Source: Ryuthela nishihirai
Lineage: Eukaryota; Arthropoda; Arachnida; Araneae; Heptathelidae
DNA length: 64,000 bases
Reading direction: 5' to 3'
Assembly (NCBI GenBank): GCA_038380435.1
Contig: JAWZYU010000017.1
Location: 25,915,283 to 25,979,282 of the forward strand
A program made the translations under genes and the position numbers. The notes under the pieces are model-generated. The model was not told the origin of the DNA. It saw only the letters and a program-made list of their open reading frames with translations, and ran no database searches. Below, one piece after another: positions 41,561 through 53,206 of this stretch (position 1 is the stretch's first letter; every line of letters starts with the position of its first letter).

Positions 41561-42049
41561 TTTTGAAATTTTCATCAGCATTCTAATTCTTCTCCCTTCT
41601 AATTGGGGGTTGGAAGCACTTTGAATGCAGCAGGATTTTTGGTCATTTGTTGCTCGCAAATTTTTTTTTTATTTTTTTTATTACAGCTTATATTGTAAGG
41701 TCACGATGAGTTTGGCGCACCTACTTCTGATCGTTTGACAATCTCTATCCTGAATCAAGAAAAGGCGTATTTTTTGGTAGGAATCAATTAGCACTTTTAC
41801 TCTGTTAATATTCTTGTTCGTAAGAAAAGAAGGAAATTTTGTGGCTTTGGATTTCAGCGATTAATCGATTCACCCTGAAATCATCGAGAATAAGATAACA
41901 CCATTTCAAAAAATATGTTTCTCTAATTCTTCATGGCTTATCTCCAAAAAAAAAAAGAAAAAAACTTTATAACCATACTTTGGCAATATATATATATATT
42001 ACAAATTCTTATCACAAGACTTGATATAAAAATATTTTTACAAGCATTT
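41561..42049. other. AT-rich interval
   Basis: Contains T runs near 41551-41568 and 41661-41681, A runs near 41946-41964 and (TA)n at about 41984-41998. No gene or known repeat is recognised. Confidence 0.5.
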
Positions 42050-43125
42050 TGATCATCCTAACAAAAACTTCACTTTCTTCATCATCACATTTCATCATCA
42101 TTTTCATCGCAATGACAAGAACGTTCTCCGTGTGATCATTATATCAATAATTTCAATATACCTGAAGTGAAGGCCTCATTCTCTTTAATACATTTTTATA
42201 TAATGACAGGACTTTACTTTCATCACCACATTTTATCATCATGTCAAGATCTCACTCTCTTCGTCAACACATGATCGTGACAAAACTTCATTCTTTTCAT
42301 CATCACGACAAGACCTTACTCTCTTCATCATCACAATTTATCAGTATTTTAACATGATGACAAAGCCTCACTCTCTTCATCATAAAATTTCATCACCATT
42401 TCTATCACATTAAGTTTCTTATTTTCATCGTCATATTTTATCATTACGACGAGAGTTCACTCTCTTCATCTTCACATTTTATGATCAAGACAAGACCTTA
42501 ATCTCTTTCATCATCACATTTCATGATCAAGACAAGACCTTAATCTCTTTCATCATCATATTTCATCATAGCGACAAGCTCTCACCCTTTTCATCATCAG
42601 ATTTTATAACTATGACCAAAACTAATTCTTTTCATCCTCGCATTTTATCACCATGACGAGAGCTCATTCTCTTCATAATTATTTTCATCATCATGACAAA
42701 TTTTCACTTTCTTCATCATCACATTTTATTATCATATCAAGACCTCACTCACTTCATCCTCGAATTTTATCATCATGACGAGAGCTCATTCTCTTCATAA
42801 TCATTTTCATCATCATGACAAAGCCTCACTCTCTTCATCATCACATTTTATCATCATGACAAAGCCTCTCTCTCTTCATCATCACATTTTATTATCATAT
42901 CAAGACCTCACTCTCTTCATCCTCGAATTTTATCATCATGACGAGAGCTCATTCTCTTCATAATCATTTTCATCATCATGACAAAGCCTCACTCTCTTCA
43001 TCATCACATTTTATCATCATGACAAAGCCTCTCTCTCTTCATCATCACATTTTATCATCATGACAAAGCCTCACTCTCTTCATCATCACATTTTATCATC
43101 ATAACAAAGCCTCTCTCTCTTATAT
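42050..43125. repeat. CATCAT-rich tandem array, about 40-bp unit
   Basis: Units follow CACTCTCTTCATCATCACAT, TTTATCATCATGACAAAGCCT. Units at 42780-43120 are almost identical, including a ~180-bp higher-order block seen twice (42770-42840 and 42940-43010). Units further left are increasingly diverged, so growth seems to have been from the right. Confidence 0.9.
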
Positions 43126-44306
43126 ACCTCACTAGATGTCATAATCCCCACAAGTCTCTACATCAACAACTCGAACATTTCAATGACACGAATTACTTCT
43201 GTTCCTCTTCAGCTGCTTTCAATCCCCCTCCCCCCCAAAACAGCATCTACACGCACTCTCTCTGCTCTCTCCTAACACTTCCAACGCCCCTCGACACCAC
43301 AATGGATCCTCCCAGCGCATTAATTCGACCTATCCGGTGGATTCACGCGGCTCATCCCGATGCGGCGCAAGCGGTCGATGGACGCTCTTTCGTTTCCATG
43401 CCAGCAGCATCCTGTCTGGCTGCTGCCGCCACTCTCCCATATCGTAATGTGGGGTGACACTTCTACAGAGAAGCGCGAGAAGTCTGCGGAGATGTAGAGG
43501 AGAGAGGGGAGACACCCCTTTCCTTGCCTCCAGCTGCCGTGTGGACCACCGCCACATTCAACTGCAGTAAGGAAGAAAGCGTATCCCTCTCTCAGTGCCT
43601 GGAATCGGACAGAGGAGGAGTGTTCGAAGTGAAGTGAGCGATTCCTGCTGCTTGGTAGGGATCTCCACTGACGACGGTGCTCAGTGCTGGAGAAGGGACT
43701 GACAATGCAGCGCACAGATGCTATTATGCGGGCTCCATCACTTCGTGGGGACCATCCTCTTCGCATCTTTCATGAGGTTCCTGATAATCCCTCGTCCTCT
43801 ATAAGGGGCTGCCAGCGTTTCTCGCCCGGTAGACTACACTTCCCATGAGAGGTGAGCTCAGTTGCTTGACTTTTGTCTGTTTTTATGTACATTGCCATGT
43901 TGATTTCTGGGTGTTGTTCACTGTGGGGTGGGATCTTGTGGTCAGTGAGGTGTCAGGGGACGTAATTATCCGAGTGGGTGAGACCCTCCTCTCCCCCTCC
44001 ATCTCACAGAGGAGTAATCAGGCAAATGTTACAGTTGTTTGTATGTGTAATATTTAAATTTAACACTCCCAAAATCAGGAAACTTCCTAAATGCATCTTC
44101 AAACGAAATTTAGTTTTAGCATTTTTTGTCGGGTGGCGCAAACACTAAATGGAGAAGCGGTTGCATTTTTTAGCACCATCTTTAAGCTTTCAACGATATT
44201 TTTTAATAAAAACAAGTTTTTACTACCAGTTGTTTTTAATAATTCAGTATATTGACTCCAAATTATTCTCATTTATGATGAAACAAAGGTTTTCGTTAGC
44301 GAGTTG
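43126..44306. other. GC-richer, apparently unique interval, then AT-rich
   Basis: 43250-43950 lacks any repeat family seen elsewhere in the window and is clearly more GC-rich than its surroundings. The reverse strand is open for 148 codons (43320-43766) without recognisable domains. From 44050 onward it is AT-rich with nothing recognised. Confidence 0.45.
43302..43853 (+). other. Possible host exon or promoter-proximal region
   Basis: An ATG at 43302 opens 51 codons ending in TGA at 43455-43457, beginning MDPPSALIRPIRWIHAAHPD. At about 43845-43856, ATGAGAGGTGAGCTCAG contains a strong 5' splice-site match (AG|GTGAGC). This is only a candidate; there is no homology, TATA box or confirmed reading frame behind it. 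Confidence 0.2.
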
Positions 44307-44597
44307 ATTAGGTTATTTTACTTCTGAATGGCCCTTTTTTTGTTTACAATGAGCTAAATGTCCAGGTCACAAGGACTCCGAGGGCTCAGAGACGATTTGG
44401 GGAAGGGGACCCACAAAGCAGCTGTTAGGAGACAGTTGGTAGCCTCCCCTCAAGGCCATCCAGCGTATTCTTTAACGTGCACAAGGTATGGCTCTCACCA
44501 CACATGAGACCACGGTTTAACGTCCCACCCGACGGACGGTGTCCTTTCCAAGCCCATCGGCTTCCCCTAGTGACCAAGGGCAGGGCGGGGAATTTTC
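44307..44597 (-). mobile_element. SINE-A copy without head
   Basis: Antisense from ATTAGGTTATTTTACTTCTG to GGCGGGGAATTTTCATT. Moderately diverged; the tRNA head is missing. Confidence 0.88.
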
Positions 44598-44795
44598 ATT
44601 AACCAAAGGCATTAGTGCTAGATCTGTGTTTCCCAACCATAAAAGAATTAAGTCAAAAATGTTCTTTTGCTTAAAATTACGAAAATATTATTTATTGAAA
44701 AAAAGAAAGATTAAATTTGGAAACCTGTGATGCTTTACTCCTGAATTATAATCTTGATAAAGTATATCCTTAAAAAAGTTCACCATGGATGTAAA

Positions 44796-45966
44796 GGGCG
44801 GTGTTGACTCTATCAGGAGCGCATCAGGCTTGTAATTTGTAGTTCCCAGATGTGCCCGAGTTGACAAATTTATCCCCCACTAAATTCTCATCCTACCTTC
44901 GCTGAGAAACAGGACACCGATGGACTTGGAAAGGTCGCCGTCCGTGGGAGGGACTTTAAGCCGTGGTCCCATATAATATATATTACCCGTGGCCTCCCGG
45001 AAAAACCATCCAGCGTGTTCTCTAACTTGCAGAGGGTGTGACTCTCCTGCACACGGGGCCACGGCATGACGTCTCATCCAAGGGACGGCGGCCTTTCCAA
45101 GCCAATCGGTATTTCCTGCCGACCTAGGGCAAGGTTCGAGTCCCACCTGGCCAGCGTTGAGATTAATCTCTACAAAATTCCCTGCCCTCGGTTAATAGGG
45201 GACACCAATAGGCTTGGAAAGTTGCCGTTCGTTAGGTGGGACGTAAAGCCGTGACTCCGAATTCGGTAGATCATACCCTGTACAGTCGCTCAAATAAATT
45301 ACAGAATTCAGAAAAAATATCTGGCAGCGATTTTTTTTTAGATTTAGTGATCTGGCAACCTTCGTGTCACGTGACACGAAGGGTTGCCAGATCACTAATT
45401 TCTAAAAAAAATCGTTGCCAGATATTTTTTCTGAATTCTCTAATCAACCATAGCGTTCGGATACTTTTTTGACCGACTGTAGGTGGTCATATTATTTTGA
45501 TACTAGATCGTGTGGGCTCACTCACGGAAATATTGAGCGTGTGCAGTTACCATTCACAGCAAACTGGAGCGTGTGCAGTACCTGCACACGCTCCAGTTTG
45601 CTATGAAAGGTAACTGGAGCGTGTACAGTTGCTGTACACGCTCCAGATATTTTTCCTGAATTCTGTAATCACGTGACACGAAGGGTTGCCAGATCACTAA
45701 TTTCTAAAAAGAAATCGTTGCCAGATATGTTTTCTGAATTCTGTAATCCACCATAGTGTTCGGATACTTTTTTGAGCGACTGTACATGACAGAGCCATAC
45801 CTTGTGCACGTTAAAGAATATGTTAGATGGCTTTTAGGGAGCTCCCATCTGTCTCCAAATAGCTGTCCATTGGATCCCCTTCTCCCAACCTTCTCTGAGC
45901 CCTTTGGGTCCTTGTGATTTAGCCCATTGTGATCAACAAGTTCCTTTTGGAGATAAAACAACACTA
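44796..45966. mobile_element. Old SINE-A mosaic: sense, antisense, sense (MITE-interrupted)
   Basis: 44796-44980 is sense (head to GGGACTTTAAGCCGTGG). About 44985-45115 is antisense (CCATCCAGCGTGTTCTCTAA to CCAAGCCAATCGG). 45130-45280 is sense from the B box GGTTCGAGTCC, and it resumes at 45785-45966 after the composite MITE. Divergence is high in all pieces, so the rearrangement is old. Confidence 0.8.
45281..45784. mobile_element. Composite fold-back MITE inserted in SINE-A
   Basis: From TACAGTCGCTCAAATAAATT to TTTTTTGAGCGACTGTA. It has a full palindrome, then the linker GGTGGTCATATTATTTTGAT, the hairpin core, and a half palindrome. It splits the SINE exactly between ATCATACCCTG and CATGACAGAGCC, which fits TA-target insertion. 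Confidence 0.92.
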
Positions 45967-46156
45967 TACTCGTTCTAGCTCCCATAACTCTAAATGCTGA
46001 GGAAAATCGAGATTTAAATAGATTTCGTTGTGACCTTTAATTTATCTTCAGACGCATTTTTCATTAAAAGTATATTTTTAGAAGTTATAGAGGTTTGCAC
46101 TTAGAGTTCCATTGGTATGAAAATTATCTTAATTTTCTTGTAGATCGGTGTACGGA

Positions 46157-46544
46157 GGGGCGGGGGTGGCTCAGTCGCTAGCGCGCTAGGCTCGCAATCT
46201 GTAGTTCCCAGGTTCGAGTCCCAGCTGGGTCAGCGTTGAGATATATCTCCGCAAAATTCCCTGCCCTGCCCACGGTCAGTTGGGGACACCGATGGGCTTG
46301 GAAAGGCCGCCGTCCGTTGGATGTGACGTTAAGCCGTGGCCCCGTGTGCGGAGAATCATACCCTGTGCACGTTAAAGAACACGCTGGATGGCCTTGACGG
46401 GAGGCTACCATCTGTCTCCCAACAGCTATTCCAGTGGGTCCCCTCCCCCAACCTTCTCTGAGCCTCCGGGGTCCATGTGACCTGGCCATTTAGCCCATGA
46501 TGTGCAAAAAAGTGCCGCTCAGAGGTAAAACAACCCAACCCAAC
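46157..46544 (+). mobile_element. SINE-A with perfect 12-bp target duplication
   Basis: TCGGTGTACGGA lies at 46145-46156 and 46545-46556. Full length; A box TGGCTCAGTCGC has one change, B box intact. 45967-46144 upstream holds a scrap of the unclassified repeat (AAAATCGAGATTTAAATAGA) and nothing else. Confidence 0.95.
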
Positions 46545-46690
46545 TCGGTGTACGGAAATGGTAAGTGTAAGGAAATGGTAAGTGTACCAGGGCTTTCAAC
46601 TCCTTCTGGAAGTCCTTATCAAGGATGGGGGGAGGGGAAGAGAAGTTCCTTGAGAAAGTGGTCGATTTAGAGGAAAAGAAATGGTAAAAT

Positions 46691-47070
46691 TGGGTTGTCT
46701 ATCTCTGAGCGACACTTTGTTTGCCCACAATGGGCTAAATGTCCAGGTCAAAAGGATCCAGAGGGCTCAGAGAAGTTTGGAGGGAGGAAACCCACTGGAC
46801 AGCTGTTGGGAGACAGATGGAAACCTCCCATCAAGGCCATCCAGTGTGTTCTTTAACGTAGACAGGGTATGGCTCTCCCGCACACGGGATCGGAGCTTTA
46901 CATCCCATCCGAGGACGGCGGCCTTTCCAAGTACATCGGTGTCCCTTACTGAGCGAGGCCAAAGTGATGAGTTTTGCGGAGATAAATCTCAACGCTGGTC
47001 CTGGATGGTATTCGAATCTGGGAACTGCAGATTACGAGTCTGGCGAGCTACCGAGTGAGCCCCCGCCCCC
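46691..47070 (-). mobile_element. SINE-A copy, diverged
   Basis: Antisense from TGGGTTGTCTATCTCTGAGC to GAGTGAGCCCCCGCCCCC. The B box region reads GGTATTCGAATCTGG, more worn than average. Confidence 0.9.
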
Positions 47071-47967
47071 CTCTTTAATAGCAAGTAGAAACATACTTGC
47101 TTTCGGGGAAAAAAAACGGTGAAGAGGCTGTGGTTCGAATCTTCGTCGTTTTGGAAGCACAGTTCTTGGAGGTGGGGGATCATAAGGTTCTGTAGCAAAC
47201 AACTTTGAAGCGTTTGCCGATGCGAACTTTACATCACAGGGAGAGGAGGCAGATAGCAGTCTTGTCATCGGTACGAAATGACTCTCGTATGAATAAAGAT
47301 GTAATGAGGAAATAATTCTCCTTGGTCAAGGGAGCGGGTTAAGCAGACCAGAGTGGGGTGAGGATCGTTTAATATCGCATCAGTTACTAAATTATCTGAA
47401 TATGTGGCTAGAAAACTTCTCTTAACAAGATGAAATATCAAATCATAAAAAGAATATCTTTTGATGAATGATTTAATCCAGTTTTGGAAAAAAAGTTTAT
47501 GTTAAAAAAGTTATTCTTTTGATGTGGATGGCTGACGATCCTGCTGGAGATCTTTTAAGAATCTCCTAAGAGTGAGATAGAATCTGCATTTGAGATTAGG
47601 GCTGTCTTTTTTTTTCGCAAATAATACGTTCTTCGCATTTCGATTTGTTAATTTCGCATTCTGATTTGTAAAATTTCTCATTTTGATTTGGGAATTTGGC
47701 GTTCTGATTCGAAAATTTTGCATTTTGATTTGGCAATTTTCGCATTTGTGTTAAATTTTTATCCCAATATTTCACATTTAATGCGCGTTTGTCGGTGCAA
47801 ATGCAAATGCGTAAAATTACCTCGATATAAATGGCATTAACTTTATTTTCAAAGACGTTTCAAGCATTTATAAATACAAATAATGTGCAAAAATTACCTC
47901 TGAAATATATTTGCCACTGAACGAAAGCAAGCATTGTTAATGTTTCAATTGTAATATTAGTGATATT
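47071..47967. other. Interval with a small degenerate repeat
   Basis: 47634-47745 has about five ~22-bp units of the type TTTCGCATTTCGATTTG / AAATTTTGCATTTTGATTTG. Open frames on the reverse strand near 47032-47268 have no recognisable family. Otherwise nothing is seen. Confidence 0.5.
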
Positions 47968-47975
47968 CCTTAGAC

Positions 47976-49575
47976 CAGGGGTTCTCAACGGGGGGGACGC
48001 GGTAAAAGTTTTTGGGGTACGCCATGAGAGCTCAAAAGTCGTTAGATCTAGTAACAAAGTAAAAATAACCATTGTTATACTATAACTATAGTTTTATCTA
48101 TCTATACAAGGGGTACGACAGTTACATACACATTTCCAGGGGGTACGCCATTAACATACACATTTCCAGGGGGTACGCCATTAACATACACATTTCCAGG
48201 GGGTACGCCAGTTACATACACATTTCCAGGGGGTACGTGAAGCATAAAAGGTTGAGAACCAATGATACATTTGTTTTATTTTATTCCTATTGTTATACTA
48301 TAACTATAGTTTTATCTATCTATACAAGGGGTATGCCAGTTACATACACATTTCCAGGGGGTACGTGAAGCATAAAAGGTTGAGAACCACTGATATATAT
48401 GTTTTATTTTATTCCCGTTGTTATACTATAACTATAGTTTTATCTATCTATACAAGGGGTACGCCAGTGATATACACATTTCCAGGGGGTACGTGAAGCA
48501 TAAAAGGTTGAGAACCACTGATATATATGTTTTATTTCATTCCCGTTGTTATACTATAACTATAGTTTTATCTATCTATACAAGGGGTACGCCAGTTACA
48601 TATCTGTCTATACAAGGGGTACGTCAGTGATATACACATTTCCAGGGGGTACGTGAAGCATAAAAGGTTGAGAACCACTGATATATATGTTTTATTTCAT
48701 TCCCGTTGTTATACTATAACTATAGTTTTATCTATCTATACAAGGGGTACGCCAGCTACATATCTGTCTATACAAGGGGTACGCCAGTTACATACACATT
48801 TCCAGGGGGTACGCCAGTTACATACACATTTCCAGGGGGTACGTGAAGCATAAAAGGTTGAGAACCACTGATATATATGTTCTATTTTATTCCCATTGTT
48901 ATACTATAACTATAGTTTTATCTATCTACACAAGGGTACGCCAGTTACATACACATTTCCAGGGGGTACGTGAAGCATAAAAGGTTGAGAACCACTGATA
49001 TATATGTTTTATTTCATTCCCGTTGTTATACTATAACTATAGTTTTATCTATCTATACAAGGGGTACGCCAGTTACATATCTGTCTATACAAGGGGTACG
49101 CCAGTTACATATCTGTCTATACAAGGGGTACGCCAGTTACATACACATTTCCAGGGGGTACGTGAAGCATAGAAGGTTGAGAACTACTGATATATATATG
49201 TTTTATTTTATTCCCATTGTTATACAATAACTATAGTTTTATCTATCTATACAAAGGGTACGCCAGTTACATGCACATTTCCAGGGGATACGTGAAGCAT
49301 AAAAGGTTGAGAACCACTGATATATATGTTTTATTTTATTCTCATTGATATACAATAACTGTAGTTTTATCTATCTATACAAAGGGTACGCCAGTTACAT
49401 ACACATTTCCAGGGGGTACGTGAAACATAAAAGGTTGAGAACCACTGATATATATGTTTTATTTTATTCCCATTGTTATAAAATAACTATAGTTTTATCT
49501 ATCTATACAGAGGGTATGCCAGTTACATACACATTTGCAGGGGGTACGTGAAGCATAAAAGTTTGAGAACCACTG
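47976..49575. mobile_element. Non-autonomous hAT-like element filled with a satellite
   Basis: Left end CAGGGGTTCTCAACG and right end TTTGAGAACCACTG are hAT-type terminal repeats. A perfect 8-bp target duplication CCTTAGAC flanks them (47968-47975 and 49576-49583), as hAT transposases make. The 1600-bp interior has no transposase. It is about ten units with a 128-bp core, each holding CTATAGTTTTATCTATCTAT, GTACGCCAGTTACATAC, TTTCCAGGGGGTACG and GGTTGAGAACCACTG. Some units carry extra 30-32 bp sub-repeats. Open frames across it are repeat artefacts. Confidence 0.93.
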
Positions 49576-49627
49576 CCTTAGACGTTTTAGGCACGACAGT
49601 GGTATACAGACTAAAGTACCATTCCAC

Positions 49628-49760
49628 GTGATCTGGCAACCTTCGTGTCACGTGACACGAAGGTTGCCAGATAATTAATTTCTTAAAAAATCGTTGCCAG
49701 ATATTTTTTCTGAATTCTGTAATCAATCCTAGTGTTCGGATATTTTTTTGAGCGACTGTA
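49628..49760. mobile_element. Partial fold-back MITE
   Basis: Central palindrome ACCTTCGTGTCACGTGACAC and the complete right half ending TTTTTTTGAGCGACTGTA. The left terminal half is missing. Confidence 0.88.
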
Positions 49761-49787
49761 CCCTTCCCCCCATCTTTCACTCTATCA

Positions 49788-49955
49788 GAAAGAGGACACC
49801 AATAGGCTTGGATAAGCCGCCGTCCTTCGGATTGAAGTTAAACCGTGACCCCTGTGCAGTACAACCATACCCTGTGCAGATTAAAGAACACGCTGGATGG
49901 CCTTGATCGAAGGTTACCACCTTCCGTCTCCTTCAAGCTGTCCACTAGAACCTTC
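49788..49955 (+). mobile_element. SINE-A internal fragment, diverged
   Basis: Sense body from AGAGGACACCAATAGGCTTG to CAAGCTGTCCACTAGAACC. Contains GATTAAAGAACACGCTGGAT. Both ends are lost. Confidence 0.8.
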
Positions 49956-50147
49956 TGCGAGGGAATATTCCCGGAATCGTTCTTTATCGCCAGAAATGCA
50001 GTTTATCGCAAATCTATTGATTTCGCAATATAGCGATTTAAAATATATTTCGAATTAGTTTCAATCTATTTTGGATAGCGAAAAATTGATAAGTAATTCA
50101 TTTTTAAACAATTTCTCTTTTAAAGTAAAAAGAGCAAAACCTCACCT

Positions 50148-50396
50148 CTACTAATAATACACCTGCGTACTGATTTAGATTAATAATACACTGGAGTGCT
50201 GATTTAGACTATTAATGTGCTTGATTAGTGATTTAGATTAATAATAAATTTGAATACTGAGTGGTAATTTACAGTAATAATACACAAATACTGATTTGGG
50301 CTAATACTACCCAAGTAGTGATTCAAAATAATAATACACTTGAGTGCTGACTAAGATTAATAATATTTGAGTGGTGATTTAGACTAATAATACACG
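50148..50396. repeat. Degenerate ~36-bp tandem repeat
   Basis: Seven or so units around TTAATAATACACTTGAGTGC, TGATTTAGA. Strongly drifted. Positions 49956-50147 and 50397-50599 show no feature. Confidence 0.7.
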
Positions 50397-50809
50397 TCTC
50401 GACATTGAAACTGCCCCACCCAGGATATGTTGTACAAACATGCAAATAGAAGGGTGGGTGTGCGCATTTGAAATATGCAAATGATGATAATCCAGAGCCA
50501 ATGACGTGTGTGGTTCAAGAGATAAAAGGTGAGGAAGGAACAGGGATGGTATTGTGTTTATGCAGGTGGAAGTCGTGTGAATGGTTGAGATTGGGTGGTT
50601 TCACTTGGAAATTGTTCAGCGAAGGCCGGAAATGCCTGGTACACGCCGTCGGCAGGTTAATCGCCATTTTGATCCTTTTGAGAGAGGAAGAATTATAGGT
50701 CTATGTGAGCTGGATGGACTACATGTCGTGTCGCTGCCCATGTTCATTGAGATGCACGAATTGTTGGCAACAGTGGAGAAATGAAGGCTCTAGCGTGCGT
50801 CGCAGAGGG

Positions 50810-51191
50810 TTGGTTGTTTTACCTCTGAGCGGCACTTTTTTGCACACCATGGGCTAAATGGCCAGGTCACATGGACCCCAAAGGCTCAGAGAAGGTTGGC
50901 AGAGGGAACCCACTGGAACAGCTGTTGGGAGACAGATGGTAGCCTCCCGTCAAGGCCATCCAGCGTGTTCTTTAACGTGCACAGGGTATGGCTCTCCCGC
51001 ACACGGAGCCACGGCTTAACGTCCCATCCGACGGACGGTGGCCTTTCCAAGCCCATCGGTGTCCCCTACTGACCATGGGCAGGGCGGGGAATTTTGCGGA
51101 GATAAATCTCAATGCTGACCCAGCTGGGACTCGAACCTGGGAACTACAGATTACGAGCCTGGCGCGCTACCGACTGAGCCACCCCAGCCCC
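50810..51191 (-). mobile_element. SINE-A in Tc1 pseudogene, 14-bp target duplication
   Basis: TGCGTCGCAGAGGG lies at 50796-50809 and 51192-51205, perfect. Near-consensus antisense copy with a one-unit tail. Confidence 0.96.
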
Positions 51192-51618
51192 TGCGTCGCA
51201 GAGGGAGTGGTACAGTCCAACAGACGTCAGCACGGCTTGATAGGCGCATTGTTCGACATGCTCGTTCGTCACCACAGACAACTGCAGGCGATATTTGACG
51301 AGTTGTGTCAGCAGCCATGGACGTTCCCATAACGACTCGAACGGTAAACAGAAGGTTGCATGAGGTACACCTGCGCTCTAGGCAACCGTTACGTCGACTT
51401 CCATTGACTGCAAATTATCGCAGCTCTCGTCTGATTGGTGCCAAAGTAGTGCGAATTGGGGTCACGAGTGGAACACTATTGTGTTCAGTGATGAATCCCG
51501 TTTCTATCTGGGTGCTGACAATCGACGGGTCGGTGTATGGTGACAACCTGGCAAGAGGACGGATCCAGCTTTTGTTCATGACTGGCACACCGCCTGTCAT
51601 CCAGGCATAATGGTATGG

Positions 51619-52000
51619 GGTTGGGTTGGGTTGTTTTACCTCTGAGCGGCACTATTTTGCACACCATGGGCCAGGTCACAAGGACCCCGAAGGCTCAGAG
51701 AAGGTTGGGGTAGGGGACTCACTGGAACAGCTGTTGGGAGACAGATGGTAGCCTCCCGTCAAGGCCATCCAACGTGTTCTTTAACGTGCACAAGGTATGG
51801 CTCTCCCGCACACAGGGCCAAGGCTTAACGTCCCATCCGACGGACGGTGGCCTTTCCAAGCCCATCGGTGTCCCCTACTGACCGTGGGCAGGGCGGGGAA
51901 TTTTGCGGAGAAAAATCTCAACGCTGACCCAGCTGGGACTCGAACCTGGGAACTGCAGATTACGAGCCTGGCGAGCTACCAACTGAGCCACCCCCGCCCT
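51619..52000 (-). mobile_element. SINE-A in Tc1 pseudogene, 11-bp target duplication
   Basis: TAATGGTATGG lies at 51608-51618 and 52001-52011, perfect. A small deletion removes CTAAATGG after CACACCATGGG. Otherwise full length. Confidence 0.96.
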
Positions 52001-52480
52001 TAATGGTATGGAGTGCTATTGGATATGGCAACAGTCATCTCTTGTCTGCATCACAGGAACACTGACATCTGCACGATACTTTAGCGTGGGTCTGCAGCCC
52101 GTTTTGTTCCGTTCCTGGGAGACATGCAGCAGCCCATTTTCCAGCATGACAACGCCGTGAACACACTGCTAGGGTCTCCAGACAATGTTTGCAACATGTT
52201 CAAGTATTGCTATGGCCAGCACGATCTTCAGATTTATCCCTAATAGAAAATCTGCGGGACCACATTGGACAATGTGTGCAATCCTCTCACCAGCCGGTGG
52301 GGAATCTCGATGAATTATGGGAGCAGGTCAATGCTACTTGGTGTGCAGTTCCTCATGATCATATCCGTCGACTGTATGATTCCATATCCCGCCGTATTGC
52401 CGTTCACGGCAGTGCAAACTGCACGGCACGCTTACTGAGGCGTCACATTGTGCTGCATTATCTCATCTTCTAACCGCTAT

Positions 52481-52892
52481 AAGTGGTTGCAAATTAAATC
52501 ATGGTATGCTAATATGTATTGCTATGTGTGTCCCACATTTCACCTCTAACCCCTCACTCCTTCTGGGTGGTGCAATTTCAGGTTGTGCAGTGTACATAAC
52601 TCTGATTTCGATTTATGCTACATTTCAATACTAGTGTAGACTATGATAATTTGAGTATGTCAAAATTTTCCCATGGCAATGAAACTTGGACTTTTTGCAA
52701 GCAAGAATGATAGGAAAAACGTGATGCTTTTGATTCTAGATGCTTACGCAGTGTCTTGGTATTCTTTAGTTTGAGTAAATAATGATGAGGTTAGATGGAG
52801 TGTTTAATCACCTTTAAGCAGCACATTATATAGGGAGAGATTGCATTGGTTTGGCCATGCTGCCTGCACGTAGATGACATTGGGGGCCAATG
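52481..52892. other. Unannotated interval after the Tc1 pseudogene
   Basis: May include the 3' end of the Tc1-like element, but no terminal repeat is visible. Nothing else is recognised. Confidence 0.45.
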
Positions 52893-53120
52893 TGAAATAA
52901 TAAATAAATAAATACCCCTCAAGCAGCTGCTTGCCACAGAGGTCTGACAGGAGTCTGTCAGTTTATATGCCAGAGTAGAAGGTCTGAGAGGATGGCAGGA
53001 CCTCAGCAGAAAAACGACACATACATCCATGACACATACATCATCATATATTTTCCCGGGGCTCGAACCCAGGTCCCTTAGATTAGTAGTCAATCGCTCT
53101 AACCACTCAGCCATGGGACG
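52893..53120 (-). mobile_element. SINE-B copy
   Basis: On the reverse strand the head carries A box TGGCTGAGTGG, TTAGAGCGATTGACTACTAA and B box GGTTCGAGCCC. The body has GCTGAGGTCCTGCCATCCTC and the tail is TATTTATTTATTTATTA. A short ACACATACATC duplication lies between head and body. Confidence 0.85.
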
Positions 53121-53206
53121 GCTGGGAGAATATGAAACATTACAAATTAGACTTAATGACCAAATGTACTACGCGTTACTCAAGATGAATGCATTTGGAG
53201 AATCAA

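Larger units (their letters stand above)
50600..52480 (+). pseudogene. Tc1-like transposase pseudogene with two SINE insertions
   Basis: The N-terminus (about 50610-50790) reads PGTRRRQVNRHFDPFERGRI IGLCE, the start of a spider-type Tc1 DNA-binding domain. After the first SINE-A come traces of the second helix-turn-helix, with TRTVNRRLHEVHLRSRQPLR RLPLT in the 51305-51430 frame, and FSDESRFYLG with the first catalytic Asp (about 51490). After the second SINE-A come QHDNA (second Asp, codon 52148-52150) and WPARSSDLSLIENLRDHIGQ (final Glu, codon 52246-52248) in a shifted frame. Terminal repeats were not identified. Frameshifts and insertions make it inactive. It differs in sequence from the Tc1-like gene at 19.4-20.9 kb. 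Confidence 0.85.

Noticed and set aside
43320..43766. 148-codon reverse frame in the GC-rich stretch as a gene
   Set aside because: No domain recognised; long frames are expected by chance in GC-richer DNA. The interval is kept only as a candidate exon region.
48072..49551. Repeated frames such as those with YIHISRGYVKHKRLRTTDIY
   Set aside because: They follow the ~128-bp satellite inside the hAT-like element and stop and restart with each unit.
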